Source: JAFDYH01 sp049840875
GTDB lineage: Bacteria > Bacteroidota > Bacteroidia > Chitinophagales > Chitinophagaceae
DNA: 64,000 nt
Direction of reading: 5' to 3'
Assembly: GCA_049840875.1 (NCBI GenBank)
Contig: JASGJE010000011.1
Location: 496,001-560,000 of the forward strand
Shown here: positions 52,534 to 61,249 of the stretch, piece after piece
Layout of the letters: each line of letters starts with the position of its first letter
Position numbering within the stretch: position 1 is the first letter of the stretch
Translations under genes and position numbers: made by a program
The notes under the pieces: model-generated
What the model was told of the DNA's origin: nothing
Seen by the model: the letters and a program-made list of their open reading frames with translations, nothing else
The model's database searches: none

Positions 52534-54648
52534 TTATGAAGTTATTTCTGAAGAATCTTTGTAATGAATATTGAGTACAACACGGGTGCCCGCTACCTTT
52601 GATTTGTTGTCATACAGATCAGCGATGTTGAAATATGTTTTCCGGTCGTCCGTTCCATTCAGCAACGCCAATCGCTCAGTCGTTATCTGCAACCCCATTG
52701 ATTTTTGCTTTTGTGCAGACTTTGTTTTCAGTTCTTCTGCTTTTAAACGGCCGATGCCGTTATCTGTGATGGCACAACATAATATTTTTCCGTCTATACT
52801 AATTTCAATGTCAAGGTGCCCCTGCCCTTCTTTGTGCATGAGGCCATGCCAGATGGCGTTTTCTGCAAACGGCTGAAGAAGTAACGGCGGCAAAAACACA
52901 GCTCCGGCATCCACGGAATTGGCAAACGTTATCTTGTAATCAAACGAATTCATGAACCGTAATTTTTCCATATCCAGGTATAAGCAAAGTGTTTCCAGTT
53001 CGTCTTCTAAACTGATAAACTGTTTCTTGGAGTTAATCAACACCATTCGAATCAATCGTGAAAATTTTGTGAGGTAGCCTGACGCCGCATCCGTTTCATT
53101 TTTCAGAATAAAGCTATTAATTGAACTAAGACAATTAAAAATGAAATGCGGGTTCATCTGTGCACGCAATGCCTGCATCTCGATTTCTGAAGCATTTTGT
53201 TTTAATACCGCTTTTTCCCGTTCATTTTTTAATTTTTCATTTTTCCTTTTTAGTGTAAAATTTTTATACAACATTAAACACGTCAGCGTTGCACCTGCTA
53301 AAACTGAAATAAGCACCCATTGCAATACTTTCTTTTCCTTTAATTCTTCTTCTTTTTGTTTATTTTCTTTTCCCAGGACAGCAAGTTGATCGAGCTGTAT
53401 TTTGAAATCTGTCTGCTTCTTATAATTCGATAGCTTCCACAGAAATTGTTTGTTTACTACCGAATCCTTCATATCGAGATATAACGTCTGGTAACGATAG
53501 GCGCTGTCATCAGAACCATTGTTTTTATAGAGCTTTGATAATATCCGATAGCCATCCAGTATATATTGCTTTGCTTTTGCTTTTTCGGCAATCGAAGAAC
53601 TTTCCACTGCATAGTGGAGTGCAGTTGTGTAATCTTTCTTTTGTTCGTAACATTTTGCGATATCCATCAATATCCGCATCAGGTCCCACTGATCATTACC
53701 TTTTCTGAAGCGATCAACTGGTTTCATAAATATGCTGAGCGCCGAATCTGTTTGCTTTTTCATCAGCAGGCTTTCTGCAAAACTTATTTTTGTAATCTCA
53801 TTGGTAGAATCAATCTTCATGGCCTTGTACAGAAAATAATACGAAGAATCAGGAGCATTCATCAATCGATAAAGTAACCCGACAGGTTCGAGGTAATTCC
53901 AGTTGATAGTGAATTCATCAATGCCATTTGCTTTTGCGTACTGGTATCCCTGCCTGTAATAATCAAGGGCATCTTCATAAGCGCCTGCGACTTTGAATAA
54001 CTGACCCATATTGGTGATTGACGCTGCAACGCAAACATGATCACTCATTCGTTGCCGCAGCAATAAGCTATTACTGCAATAATAGAAGCTGCTGTCATAC
54101 TCGCCAAGCGTTGCATACACAAATGCCAGCCATGCCCAGGCTTTGCCTTTACCTTCCCAGTTATTTGTTTTATTTAAATAGGGAATTGCTTTGTTGTAAT
54201 AATACAATGATTCATTAAACCTGTTTTGTGAATAGAGCGACTGCGCCAGCCAGATATAACTCCAACCGAAACCATCATCGTTATTTAGCTGTTGAAACAG
54301 TGATAGTGCCTGCCGCAGATATTCTTCGCCGGAAACAAGGTTCTTCCTGTAAACATAGGCCACACCCAGAAGCATCGTGGAGTTTGCAATTCCCAGGTTG
54401 TAATGAATATTCACAGACTCTTTCATCGCCAGGCTTGCCAATAGAAAGATGCTGTCTGCATTTACACGTGGTGGCCACCAATATTCTTCTCCCAGTGCGG
54501 TGATGCAATTTATTCTTGAAATGCCATGAGTGACAGACATGTGTCTTTGCAGGCTGTCGATTGCTTTCAGATCAGGATGCTGACTGAACGTTGAAGTGAA
54601 TAATACTAACGTTGTGAATAGACATACTATTTTTCTTTTCAGCAGCAT
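52534..54648 (-). CDS. LytS-like sensor histidine kinase with TPR repeats
   Basis: Starting at ATG 54648 gives a signal peptide (MLLKRKIVCLFTTLVLFTS), so the product is 704 aa. A periplasmic TPR array follows (about 45-430; NRFNESLYYYNKAIPYL-type repeats). A coiled coil and one transmembrane helix lie near 460-480 (VLQWVLISVLAGATLTCLML). The LytS-type kinase carries phospho-His in LRAQMNPHFIFNCLSSINSFI and the ATPase N box in LQPFAENAIWHGL. An earlier in-frame start at 54765 is rejected because it precedes the signal peptide. It forms an operon with the LytTR regulator. Confidence 0.92.
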   Translation of the reverse strand: MLLKRKIVCLFTTLVLFTSTFSQHPDLKAIDSLQRHMSVTHGISRINCITALGEEYWWPPRVNADSIFLLASLAMKESVNIHYNLGIANSTMLLGVAYVYRKNLVSGEEYLRQALSLFQQLNNDDGFGWSYIWLAQSLYSQNRFNESLYYYNKAIPYLNKTNNWEGKGKAWAWLAFVYATLGEYDSSFYYCSNSLLLRQRMSDHVCVAASITNMGQLFKVAGAYEDALDYYRQGYQYAKANGIDEFTINWNYLEPVGLLYRLMNAPDSSYYFLYKAMKIDSTNEITKISFAESLLMKKQTDSALSIFMKPVDRFRKGNDQWDLMRILMDIAKCYEQKKDYTTALHYAVESSSIAEKAKAKQYILDGYRILSKLYKNNGSDDSAYRYQTLYLDMKDSVVNKQFLWKLSNYKKQTDFKIQLDQLAVLGKENKQKEEELKEKKVLQWVLISVLAGATLTCLMLYKNFTLKRKNEKLKNEREKAVLKQNASEIEMQALRAQMNPHFIFNCLSSINSFILKNETDAASGYLTKFSRLIRMVLINSKKQFISLEDELETLCLYLDMEKLRFMNSFDYKITFANSVDAGAVFLPPLLLQPFAENAIWHGLMHKEGQGHLDIEISIDGKILCCAITDNGIGRLKAEELKTKSAQKQKSMGLQITTERLALLNGTDDRKTYFNIADLYDNKSKVAGTRVVLNIHYKDSSEITS

Positions 54649-54991
54649 AAAGGTTTCAATGGAGAACTGGCGGGAAAGGCAGTCTCCGAATTTAAGCCGA
54701 ATTATGCAATAATGAGAATGGTTATGTGCAGTTGCAATCCTGTACGGATGAATTGCTGATCTCATTGATCGGTCAGCAAAACGATATACAGTAGTACAGT
54801 CTGCTTCTTTGTAAGATACTACCGGAGATTTTTGATTAAACCGTTTTCCCGAAGCGGCAAACTATCCTTTCTTTCTGTCAACTGCTCACTGGCGATTGTT
54901 CCGGATTCGTTGTTACAATAGGTTTATGGAAGGTCGCGGACTCACCGGGATTAATCAATGCTATTAATTTTTAAACCTTAAATGATCTTGT
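54649..54991. other. 343-bp gap between the sensor kinase and haloperoxidase genes
   Basis: No open frame with coding character and no tRNA. I see no strong hairpin or TAnnTTTG box. It must contain the divergent promoters of the two genes. Confidence 0.5.
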
Positions 54992-56359
54992 ATGAAACAT
55001 TCAAATTCTGTTTTTATTAAAAAGAACTACTTCGTTAAACGACTAGGTGTTCTACCTGTTTTGCTGCTGACAATTCTGTTCTTTTCAGGTTGTCAGAAGT
55101 TTTTTGACAATCCATTTTCCGATCATGGTCATCCTTCAGCTAAAGATGATGCGGCTGTTGCCAAAGACTGGTATAAGTTGCAACTACAAATGATACTTGG
55201 TGCGAATCCTGTAAAATCAAATCTTGCAACGATCCGTTTATTTGCTTACTCCGGCATATCGTTATTTGAGGCAACCCGCTTTGATATTTCGAATTCAAGA
55301 AGTTTGACAGGACAGCTTGTTGACATGCCAACCATGGCCCAACCGGAAAAAGGAAAAAAGTACTCCTGGATTATTGCAGCCAATGCAGCACTGGCGACTA
55401 TTACGAGAGATATTTTTCCTGCCCCAACAGCGGCAAATACTTCTTCAATTGATTCACTTGAAAAAGTATACACTGATAAGATAACGACACAGGAAGGGGC
55501 AGACGTGGTGAGTCGCTCACAATCATTCGGCCAATCAGTCGCTGCAGCAATTTACGGCTGGGCTCAGACTGATTTATTCAATCATGCCAATGATCCGTAT
55601 ACACCACCAGTATTTCCGGGTGCGTGGGTGCCCACACCTCCTGCATTTGCAGCCGCTGCGGGACCGTATTTCGGTAACTGCAGGAATTTTATACAGTCAT
55701 TTGCTACTGAATTAACGCCTCCTCCTCCTTATGCGTATTCAGAAGATGCGGGCTCAGATTTTTATAAAATGGTGAATAACGATTATACTATTTCAAAAAC
55801 ACTTACTACAGATCAGAAAAATATCGCCATCTTCTGGAATGACGTTGGCGCAGGAGTTGGCTATACACCAATGGGACATTGCATTTCGATATTGACACAG
55901 GTATTAGATAAATCCAATGCTCCGCTTGAACTGGCTTCAGTAGCTTACGCAAAGGCCGGTATTGCTATGTGGGATGCATCAATTGTTTGCTGGAGATCCA
56001 AATTTAAATACACCCAGATACGCCCGGTTAGCTATATACAAAAAATCATTGATCCTGCATGGCTTCCGCTGATAGGTACACCGCCGCATCCGGAGTATCC
56101 TGCTGCGCATGCCTTTATTACGGCATCCGTAATGAAATCGATTAGTTCAGTATTTGGAGATCATTATAATTTCACTGACCATACGTATGATTTCTTAAGT
56201 TATCCAACGAGGAGTTATTCATCATTCGAAGATGCAGCGCTTGAATGCGGCAAGTCGAGAGTGTATGGAGGAATACATTACCAGGAATCAGTCGATACCG
56301 GTCATCATTATGGCGAATTAATCGGCAAATCTGCAGGTGCTATTCAGTTTACATGGTAA
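54992..56359 (+). CDS. Vanadium-dependent haloperoxidase/PAP2-family lipoprotein
   Basis: This 455-aa protein has a lipoprotein signal (LLLTILFFSGC, Cys near residue 34) and a helical PAP2-type catalytic core. The conserved segments of bacterial vanadium haloperoxidases are present: the Lys/Arg block FKYTQIRPVSYI (about 332-343), PPHPEYPAAHA (about 359-369) and RVYGGIHYQESVDTGHHYG (about 424-442), whose His residues include the vanadate-coordinating one. It may halogenate organic substrates with peroxide and halide, or act as a phosphatase; sequence alone does not decide. It lies on the periplasmic or outer face. A 36-bp palindrome follows the stop, ending the transcript. Confidence 0.85.
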   Translation: MKHSNSVFIKKNYFVKRLGVLPVLLLTILFFSGCQKFFDNPFSDHGHPSAKDDAAVAKDWYKLQLQMILGANPVKSNLATIRLFAYSGISLFEATRFDISNSRSLTGQLVDMPTMAQPEKGKKYSWIIAANAALATITRDIFPAPTAANTSSIDSLEKVYTDKITTQEGADVVSRSQSFGQSVAAAIYGWAQTDLFNHANDPYTPPVFPGAWVPTPPAFAAAAGPYFGNCRNFIQSFATELTPPPPYAYSEDAGSDFYKMVNNDYTISKTLTTDQKNIAIFWNDVGAGVGYTPMGHCISILTQVLDKSNAPLELASVAYAKAGIAMWDASIVCWRSKFKYTQIRPVSYIQKIIDPAWLPLIGTPPHPEYPAAHAFITASVMKSISSVFGDHYNFTDHTYDFLSYPTRSYSSFEDAALECGKSRVYGGIHYQESVDTGHHYGELIGKSAGAIQFTW

Positions 56360-56393
56360 TACTTTTAATTCGTGGAATGTAACCTTTCATTGA

Positions 56394-56429
56394 AACAATA
56401 CAGCCTCTTTTAAAAGAGGCTGTATTGTT
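56394..56429 (+). terminator. Perfect 36-bp palindrome after the haloperoxidase gene
   Basis: Bases 56394-56411 (AACAATACAGCCTCTTTT) are the exact complement of 56412-56429. The palindrome lies about 35 bases after the stop codon. The perfect 18-bp arms and central TTTTAAAA suggest a terminator, although no long T-run follows. Confidence 0.6.
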
Positions 56430-56631
56430 GATCGTTGCAGATCTAACGTGATTAATCATGCTTTCCGAAAAGCTGCAGCATAACGGACGTGCAAAAGACC
56501 TAAACCAATTGTTGAAAGACACGAATGTGCAACGTGGAATAAGTTAACTGGGTAATATTTTGCCTATCATTGTTTAACTGTTACATTATTATGAGCATTC
56601 TGTGTTATTTTTTTGTATTGCCTTTTGATTT

Positions 56632-57546
56632 TCATTTACCCTTTTCGTTGATTAATTCTTCCCTGATCATCCAACGGATCTCTTTGTCTTTTTTAAACCA
56701 GGTTAGTTGTCGCTTTGCGTATTGCCGCGTATTGGTTTTTATTTGTTCAATCGCGGTATCCAATGAAATCTTGTTGTCGAGATAATCGAATATCTCAGTA
56801 TAGCCGACAGTGTGCAGCGCATTCAGTTTTCTTTCGTTTATTAAACTTCTTACTTCGTCTACAAGGCCGGCTTCGATCATTTTCTCCGTACGACGATTAA
56901 TATTCTGGTGCAGATCTTCTTTTGAAATAGCTAAACCAATTTTGACGATATTAAAATTTCTTTCGGCTTTATTTCCTTTTCTGAAATGAAGAATGGATTG
57001 GCCGGTTGATTCCAACACTTCCAGGGCTCGCATCATGCGTTGTGGGTTTTGTATTTCGCCAATCATATAAAATCCCGGATCTTTCTTTTGTATCTCTTCC
57101 TGTAACCATTCTTTTCCTTTCTCAGCAAATTGCTTTACGATCTTTTCACGAATACCAGGCTTTACTTCAGGTATTTCATCCATTCCCTCACAAAATGCTT
57201 TTATATACAAACCTGTACCACCCGCTATGATAACAATATCATTTTGTTCAAACAATTCGTTTACTTTTTGCAGTGCATACTGCTCAAACAATGCAGCATC
57301 TACTTTTTCATGTATAGAATGACTGGCTACGAAATGATGTGGCACTGCAGATAATTCATCTACTGAAGGACGTGCAACACCGATATTCAATTCTTTAAAA
57401 CACTGACGGCTGTCTGCGGAAATAATTTCAGCCTGGTAATGCTTTGCAAGTTCAACAGCAATTGCTGTTTTCCCTGAAGCAGTAGGGCCAGCAATAACTA
57501 TAACCGTTTTGGGGAATTTTTTTGCAAGGAGATCATCAATACGCAA
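56632..57546 (-). CDS. miaA: tRNA dimethylallyltransferase
   Basis: This 304-aa protein has the P-loop GPTASGKTAIAVELAKHY (residues 20-37), then EIISADSRQ and the RDFTIN-like IPT fold. Further along are GTGLYIKAF (about 108) and ESTGQSILHFRKG. MiaA adds the isopentenyl group to A37 of tRNAs that read codons starting with U. The start codon is TTG at 57546; an in-frame stop lies five codons upstream and no ATG is available. A gap of 50 bases separates it from the preceding same-strand gene. Confidence 0.95.
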   Translation of the reverse strand: MRIDDLLAKKFPKTVIVIAGPTASGKTAIAVELAKHYQAEIISADSRQCFKELNIGVARPSVDELSAVPHHFVASHSIHEKVDAALFEQYALQKVNELFEQNDIVIIAGGTGLYIKAFCEGMDEIPEVKPGIREKIVKQFAEKGKEWLQEEIQKKDPGFYMIGEIQNPQRMMRALEVLESTGQSILHFRKGNKAERNFNIVKIGLAISKEDLHQNINRRTEKMIEAGLVDEVRSLINERKLNALHTVGYTEIFDYLDNKISLDTAIEQIKTNTRQYAKRQLTWFKKDKEIRWMIREELINEKGK

Positions 57547-57596
57547 GGGAAAGCATCTTTAGTAACCAGGAAAATTAGGCGGTACGATTGATTCGA

Positions 57597-58166
57597 TTAT
57601 TCTGCGCCCTCATCAGTTGCTTCTTCTCCACCTTCTTCTGTAAGCCCCAGGTCTTCTCCATCTTCATCTTTTTCTCCAAAGCCTTCTCCCACCTGTGATA
57701 AGTCGTATTTCTCTTCCACATCAGCGAACTTCTCACCCAGCAATCCCTTTGTACCGTACTGACTGGGGCCAATACCCTCTGTTCTTACAACGGCAGGATA
57801 AATCAGTTTGGGATTTTCTTCCTTACTTACATTAATCAACTCCACTAAAAAATTCCAGTTCTTGTTAAAATCGTACTGGTATATAAATCGCTGATTGGGG
57901 TCTTTGATTTCAGAACCGATGGTAGTATCTGCCATTAAGAGCGGCGCTACCTTGTATGTTTTATCATACTTTTCCAGGCTGATTTCGCGGCCACGAAGCC
58001 AGTTATCGTTGCTACGATAGAAAGTGGCTTTATGTTTATTATCGAATTCGTAAGCCTTCAAAATAGACTCATGAAGCTCACGAAAATTCTGCGTATGCCT
58101 GATTGCTACATCACGATAGACGCTATCGTCCTCCTCGAAATATATCCTGAATTTTAGAATAGCCAT
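57597..58166 (-). CDS. Plasmid pRiA4b ORF-3-like (IS1096 TnpR-type) protein
   Basis: This 189-aa acidic protein has a N-terminal FRIYFEEDDSVYRDVAIRHTQNFRELHESILKAYEFDNKHKATFY beta/alpha domain (residues 5-50) and a middle YQYDFNKNWNFLVELI core. The C-terminal tail is almost entirely Glu/Gly/Asp. The PF07929 family is named after a plasmid gene but occurs as ordinary chromosomal genes in Bacteroidota. Its molecular role is unclear. No transposase or repeat surrounds it here. A TACTTTTG -7 box lies 34 bases upstream of the ATG. Confidence 0.8.
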   Translation of the reverse strand: MAILKFRIYFEEDDSVYRDVAIRHTQNFRELHESILKAYEFDNKHKATFYRSNDNWLRGREISLEKYDKTYKVAPLLMADTTIGSEIKDPNQRFIYQYDFNKNWNFLVELINVSKEENPKLIYPAVVRTEGIGPSQYGTKGLLGEKFADVEEKYDLSQVGEGFGEKDEDGEDLGLTEEGGEEATDEGAE

Positions 58167-58199
58167 GAAACACTCGTTATACCTTGGTTAGTTAAACGA

Positions 58200-58207
58200 C
58201 AAAAGTA
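58200..58207 (-). promoter_or_regulatory. -7 box before the pRiA4b ORF-3-like gene
   Basis: On the minus strand TACTTTTG fits TAnnTTTG, giving a leader of about 28 bases. Confidence 0.4.
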
Positions 58208-58316
58208 GTGAAATTAAATTTGACTACTGTGTGTGGAAGCCCGGCTTTCGGCAGCACTGGCATCGTCTATTAATACTGTGTCCGGCTGATAAAGAGATCA
58301 ATCAATCTCTACTCAT

Positions 58317-59795
58317 TTATTTAGCCGCCTGCAGGTTAAGCTCTTTCGCCTTTTCCAGCATATACGCATATGCCGCCTCGTAGTTGTTAGCGATCACACC
58401 GTCTAATATTGCATCTTTAATGGCATTCTTCAAATCACCTACCGGTTTGGATGGTGGAATGTTGAATACTTCCATTATTTTTTCGCCTGTAATCGGTGGC
58501 TGCCAGGTGCGGACAAAATCTTTCTCTTCCACCTCGCGGCAACGCTGGCGAACCATCTCAAAATTTTCGAGATAGCGTTTTACCTTTTGTTTGTTCTTTG
58601 ACGTAATGTCTGCCTCGCACAGCAGCATTAATGAATCAAAGTCTTCACCGGCATCAAACAACAAACGGCGAATAGCGGAGTCCGTTATATTTTCTTTCGT
58701 GAGGCTGATTGGCCGCAGATGTAATTCCACCAGCTTTTTTACCAATCGCATCTTTTCATTCATCGGTAACTTCATTTTACCGAATAATTTTGGCACCATT
58801 CTGCCGCCTACTACTTCGTGACCATGAAACGTCCAGCCATGTCCTTTTTCAAATCGTTTTGTTGCAGGCTTTGCAATGTCGTGTAATACTGCAGCCCAGC
58901 GCAGCCAGAGATCATTTGTTTTTGCAGATAAATTATCGATTACCTGTAGTGTGTGATAGAAATTGTCTTTATGACCATGACCATCGATATACTCTGCCCC
59001 CGCGAGATCAACCATCTGCGGGAAAATAAGATGCAGTAAACCGCTTTGGTATAAGAGATCAAAGCCAATGGATGGTTTAGCACTAAGTAAAATCTTGTTC
59101 AGCTCATCTGTTATCCGCTCCTGCGTAATGATTGATATGCGATCGGCGTTTTCTTTTATTGCTTCAAATGTTCTTTCCTCAATCTTAAAACGGAGCTGCG
59201 ATGCAAAGCGGATAGCCCGCATCATACGGAGTGGGTCATCACTGAATGTGCGTGATGGCTCCAGCGGTGTTTTTAAAATGCCTTCCTCTAAATCCTTTAA
59301 GCCACCAAAAGGGTCCAGTAGCGATCCGAAGTTATTTTCATTCAGGCTGATCGCCATTGCATTTATTGTAAAGTCGCGCCGGTTTTGATCATCTTCCAAT
59401 GTGCCGGGAACAACATCCGGATTTCGTGAATGTTGTTTATAGCTTTCCTTACGGGCGCCGACGAATTCAAGATCAAACACCTCACCCCTAACCTCCTCTC
59501 CTTCAGGAGAGGGGGTCTCCAAGGCTTTATTAGCTGAAAGATTTACTTTGATATGTGCGGTACCGTAAGTCTTAAAAAAATTTACATGCGGTACAGGACT
59601 GAAATGTTTTGCAACGGCTTTGGCCAGTTCTATGCCGTCGCCCACGCAAACAATATCCGCATCTTTTGTTGATCTGTTCAACAATTTATCTCTTACAAAA
59701 CCGCCTATGAGATAAGTTTCCACACGAAGCTCTGCCGCGGCTTTTGCTACCTTCTTCAGTATAAATAATTCCTTATCGCTGCATTGAATATCCAT
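58317..59795 (-). CDS. cca: CCA tRNA nucleotidyltransferase with HD domain, carrying an in-frame palindromic insertion
   Basis: From ATG 59795 the 492-aa enzyme has the class II nucleotidyltransferase head (GGFVRDKLLNRSTKDADIV, about 28-46), an RRDFTINAMA motif and DPLRMMRAIRFASQL. An HD phosphohydrolase domain follows (LHDIAKPATKRF, FHGHEVVGG). It completes or repairs the 3'-CCA of tRNAs. Between KVNLSANKA and FDLEFVGARK there is an extra Glu/Pro/Gly-rich peptide, ETPSPEGEEVRGEV. It is encoded by a CCTCTCC-TTCA-GGAGAGG palindrome at about 59480-59522, where relatives have only a few residues. An earlier in-frame start (59882) adds a hydrophobic N-terminus and is rejected. A -7 box ends 7 bases before the ATG. 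Confidence 0.9.
   Translation of the reverse strand: MDIQCSDKELFILKKVAKAAAELRVETYLIGGFVRDKLLNRSTKDADIVCVGDGIELAKAVAKHFSPVPHVNFFKTYGTAHIKVNLSANKALETPSPEGEEVRGEVFDLEFVGARKESYKQHSRNPDVVPGTLEDDQNRRDFTINAMAISLNENNFGSLLDPFGGLKDLEEGILKTPLEPSRTFSDDPLRMMRAIRFASQLRFKIEERTFEAIKENADRISIITQERITDELNKILLSAKPSIGFDLLYQSGLLHLIFPQMVDLAGAEYIDGHGHKDNFYHTLQVIDNLSAKTNDLWLRWAAVLHDIAKPATKRFEKGHGWTFHGHEVVGGRMVPKLFGKMKLPMNEKMRLVKKLVELHLRPISLTKENITDSAIRRLLFDAGEDFDSLMLLCEADITSKNKQKVKRYLENFEMVRQRCREVEEKDFVRTWQPPITGEKIMEVFNIPPSKPVGDLKNAIKDAILDGVIANNYEAAYAYMLEKAKELNLQAAK
59479..59526. repeat. Small palindromic element inserted in frame in cca
   Basis: It starts ACCTCACCCCTAACC and holds a CCTCTCC/GGAGAGG stem around TTCA. 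Such 'CCTCACCCCTAACC...CTCTCC...GGAGAGG' units are, as I recall, frequent intergenic repeats in Bacteroidota. Here the unit lies inside a gene and preserves the reading frame. Confidence 0.55.
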
Positions 59796-59802
59796 AAGCG
59801 AG

Positions 59803-59810
59803 CAAAGATA
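59803..59810 (-). promoter_or_regulatory. -7 box immediately before cca
   Basis: TATCTTTG on the minus strand, then CTCGCTT and the cca ATG. It is an exact TAnnTTTG match implying a leaderless transcript. Confidence 0.5.
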
Positions 59811-59884
59811 AAACAGGATAAAAAGAAATCCGGTAGCTGCCAGCATAAAAGTCAGAACCTTAGAGTTACCGGTACAAGGCATAT

Positions 59885-60460
59885 TTATGGGCGCAATACA
59901 GTAACGCTGCCGTCATTATTCCATTTTACAACCGACGAAGGTGTTGCCGGTGATTGATCATCACGCCTGTAGTTGACGATATAGTCTACACCATTTTTAA
60001 TCTCATCGCTTATGGTATTAAATACCTGTGGCGACGGTTCGCCTGAAATATTAGCAGACGTAGAAACAATCGGCTTACGGAAGCGCTTGATAAGATACCT
60101 GCAGAATTCATCTTTACAGATGCGCATGCCGACAGAGCCATCTTTGCTGATAATGTTGGAAGCAATGCCAATTGCATCGCTGTATATAACAGTTGTTGGT
60201 TTAACTGCAGATTTCAAATAGTCGAATACCCGCAAATCCGGTGATGCTGTATATTGGAGAATGTCTTTTTCATCGGCAACGAGAATGATCATACTCTTCT
60301 CTTCAGGCCGTTTCTTCAATGCAAATATTTTCTCAACAGCCTGTTCGTTTGTCGCATCGCAACCGATTCCCCAGATTGTATCTGTAGGATACAGAATCAT
60401 ACCCCCGGATTGTAATACGTTGAGCGATTCCTCTGCATCCTTTATATAAGCGTTATTCAT
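59885..60460 (-). CDS. tsaC: L-threonylcarbamoyladenylate synthase (Sua5/YciO/YrdC family)
   Basis: This 191-aa single YrdC domain has the N-terminal GGMILYPTDTIWGIGCDATNE, the KKRPEEKSMIILV loop and the C-terminal PIVSTSANISGEPSP block that shapes the ATP/threonine/bicarbonate site. It makes threonylcarbamoyl-AMP for t6A37 modification of tRNAs. It lacks the extra Sua5 domain, so it is the short TsaC form. Its start overlaps the glycosyltransferase stop by eight bases (60453-60460), so it is co-transcribed with the glycosyltransferases. Confidence 0.92.
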   Translation of the reverse strand: MNNAYIKDAEESLNVLQSGGMILYPTDTIWGIGCDATNEQAVEKIFALKKRPEEKSMIILVADEKDILQYTASPDLRVFDYLKSAVKPTTVIYSDAIGIASNIISKDGSVGMRICKDEFCRYLIKRFRKPIVSTSANISGEPSPQVFNTISDEIKNGVDYIVNYRRDDQSPATPSSVVKWNNDGSVTVLRP

Positions 60461-61223
60461 TTTCTTTTTGTTGATAGAGGCGGATCAGTTTCAGATATTT
60501 CATGAACGTATAGAATGCATTTACTTTAGCTATTGTGTAGCCGGCCAATCCATCCATAAATCCGGCTTTTAAAATATAGCCATTAAAAAATGCCCAGGCT
60601 GGATTTACGATTAACTTAAAATAGTTTTTCTTTTTGCCCCTGTTAAACATACTTACAGCTGCAAGCGTACTGAACTTATTCATCTTCGTTACATGCTCTT
60701 CAAACGTGTAAAAGGAAAAATGACAAAGGTCTCCTTTCAGATGTGTTGATGAAGTATTCGGATGAAGCACTAACACATCATGAGGGTCATCGCCGCGCCA
60801 GTTGACTTTTTCTTTTTTACACAACCGCAATTTGCGATCCGGGTAATAATCGCCATGCTTAATCCATTGACCACAGTAATTATTCAGGCGGTTCATGGTA
60901 TAGCCATCTTTCAGAAAACCTTTTTGCTTTTCAGTTGCAATAGATCGTTTCAGTTCATCACTTAGAAATTCATCAGCATCAAGGCAGAGCACATTTTCGT
61001 ATGAGGCTTTGCGTAAGGCAAATTCCTTTTGGTTCACATATCCTAAAAATGGTTGCTCGATGAAAACAACTTTTGTATAAGACTTGCAAATCGCCTTGGT
61101 AGAGTCGGTGGATAAAGAATCCACAACAATGATTTCATCAGCTACGTCTGCAACTGAATCAAGGCATCGGGCGATCTTTTTTTCTTCATTAAATGTGATA
61201 ATGACTACCGAAAGGCTATGCAT
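60453..61223 (-). CDS. Glycosyltransferase family 2 protein (LPS core-type)
   Basis: This 256-aa protein has a GT2 fold: LSVVIITFNEEKKIARCLDSV, DEIIVVDSLSTDST, the DAD-type metal motif in VLCLDADEFLSDEL, and WRGDDPHDVLV. It has a hydrophobic C-terminal region near 205-225. It resembles WaaE/KdtX-like core glycosyltransferases. It probably adds a sugar to surface polysaccharide or LPS. A TATATTTG box in the 26-base gap before it would allow independent transcription in addition to read-through from the GT4 gene. Confidence 0.9.
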   Translation of the reverse strand: MHSLSVVIITFNEEKKIARCLDSVADVADEIIVVDSLSTDSTKAICKSYTKVVFIEQPFLGYVNQKEFALRKASYENVLCLDADEFLSDELKRSIATEKQKGFLKDGYTMNRLNNYCGQWIKHGDYYPDRKLRLCKKEKVNWRGDDPHDVLVLHPNTSSTHLKGDLCHFSFYTFEEHVTKMNKFSTLAAVSMFNRGKKKNYFKLIVNPAWAFFNGYILKAGFMDGLAGYTIAKVNAFYTFMKYLKLIRLYQQKENE

Positions 61224-61240
61224 ATCCTGTTTTTCAGTTC

Positions 61241-61248
61241 CAAATATA
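61241..61248 (-). promoter_or_regulatory. -7 box between the two glycosyltransferase genes
   Basis: TATATTTG on the minus strand, 17 bases before the GT2 ATG and directly after the GT4 stop (61250). A clean TAnnTTTG match. Confidence 0.4.
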
Positions 61249-61249
61249 G

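Noticed and set aside
57597..58166. A transposon, suggested by the family name of the pRiA4b ORF-3/IS1096 protein
   Set aside because: There is no transposase, terminal repeat or target duplication nearby; the family is a normal chromosomal gene in this phylum.
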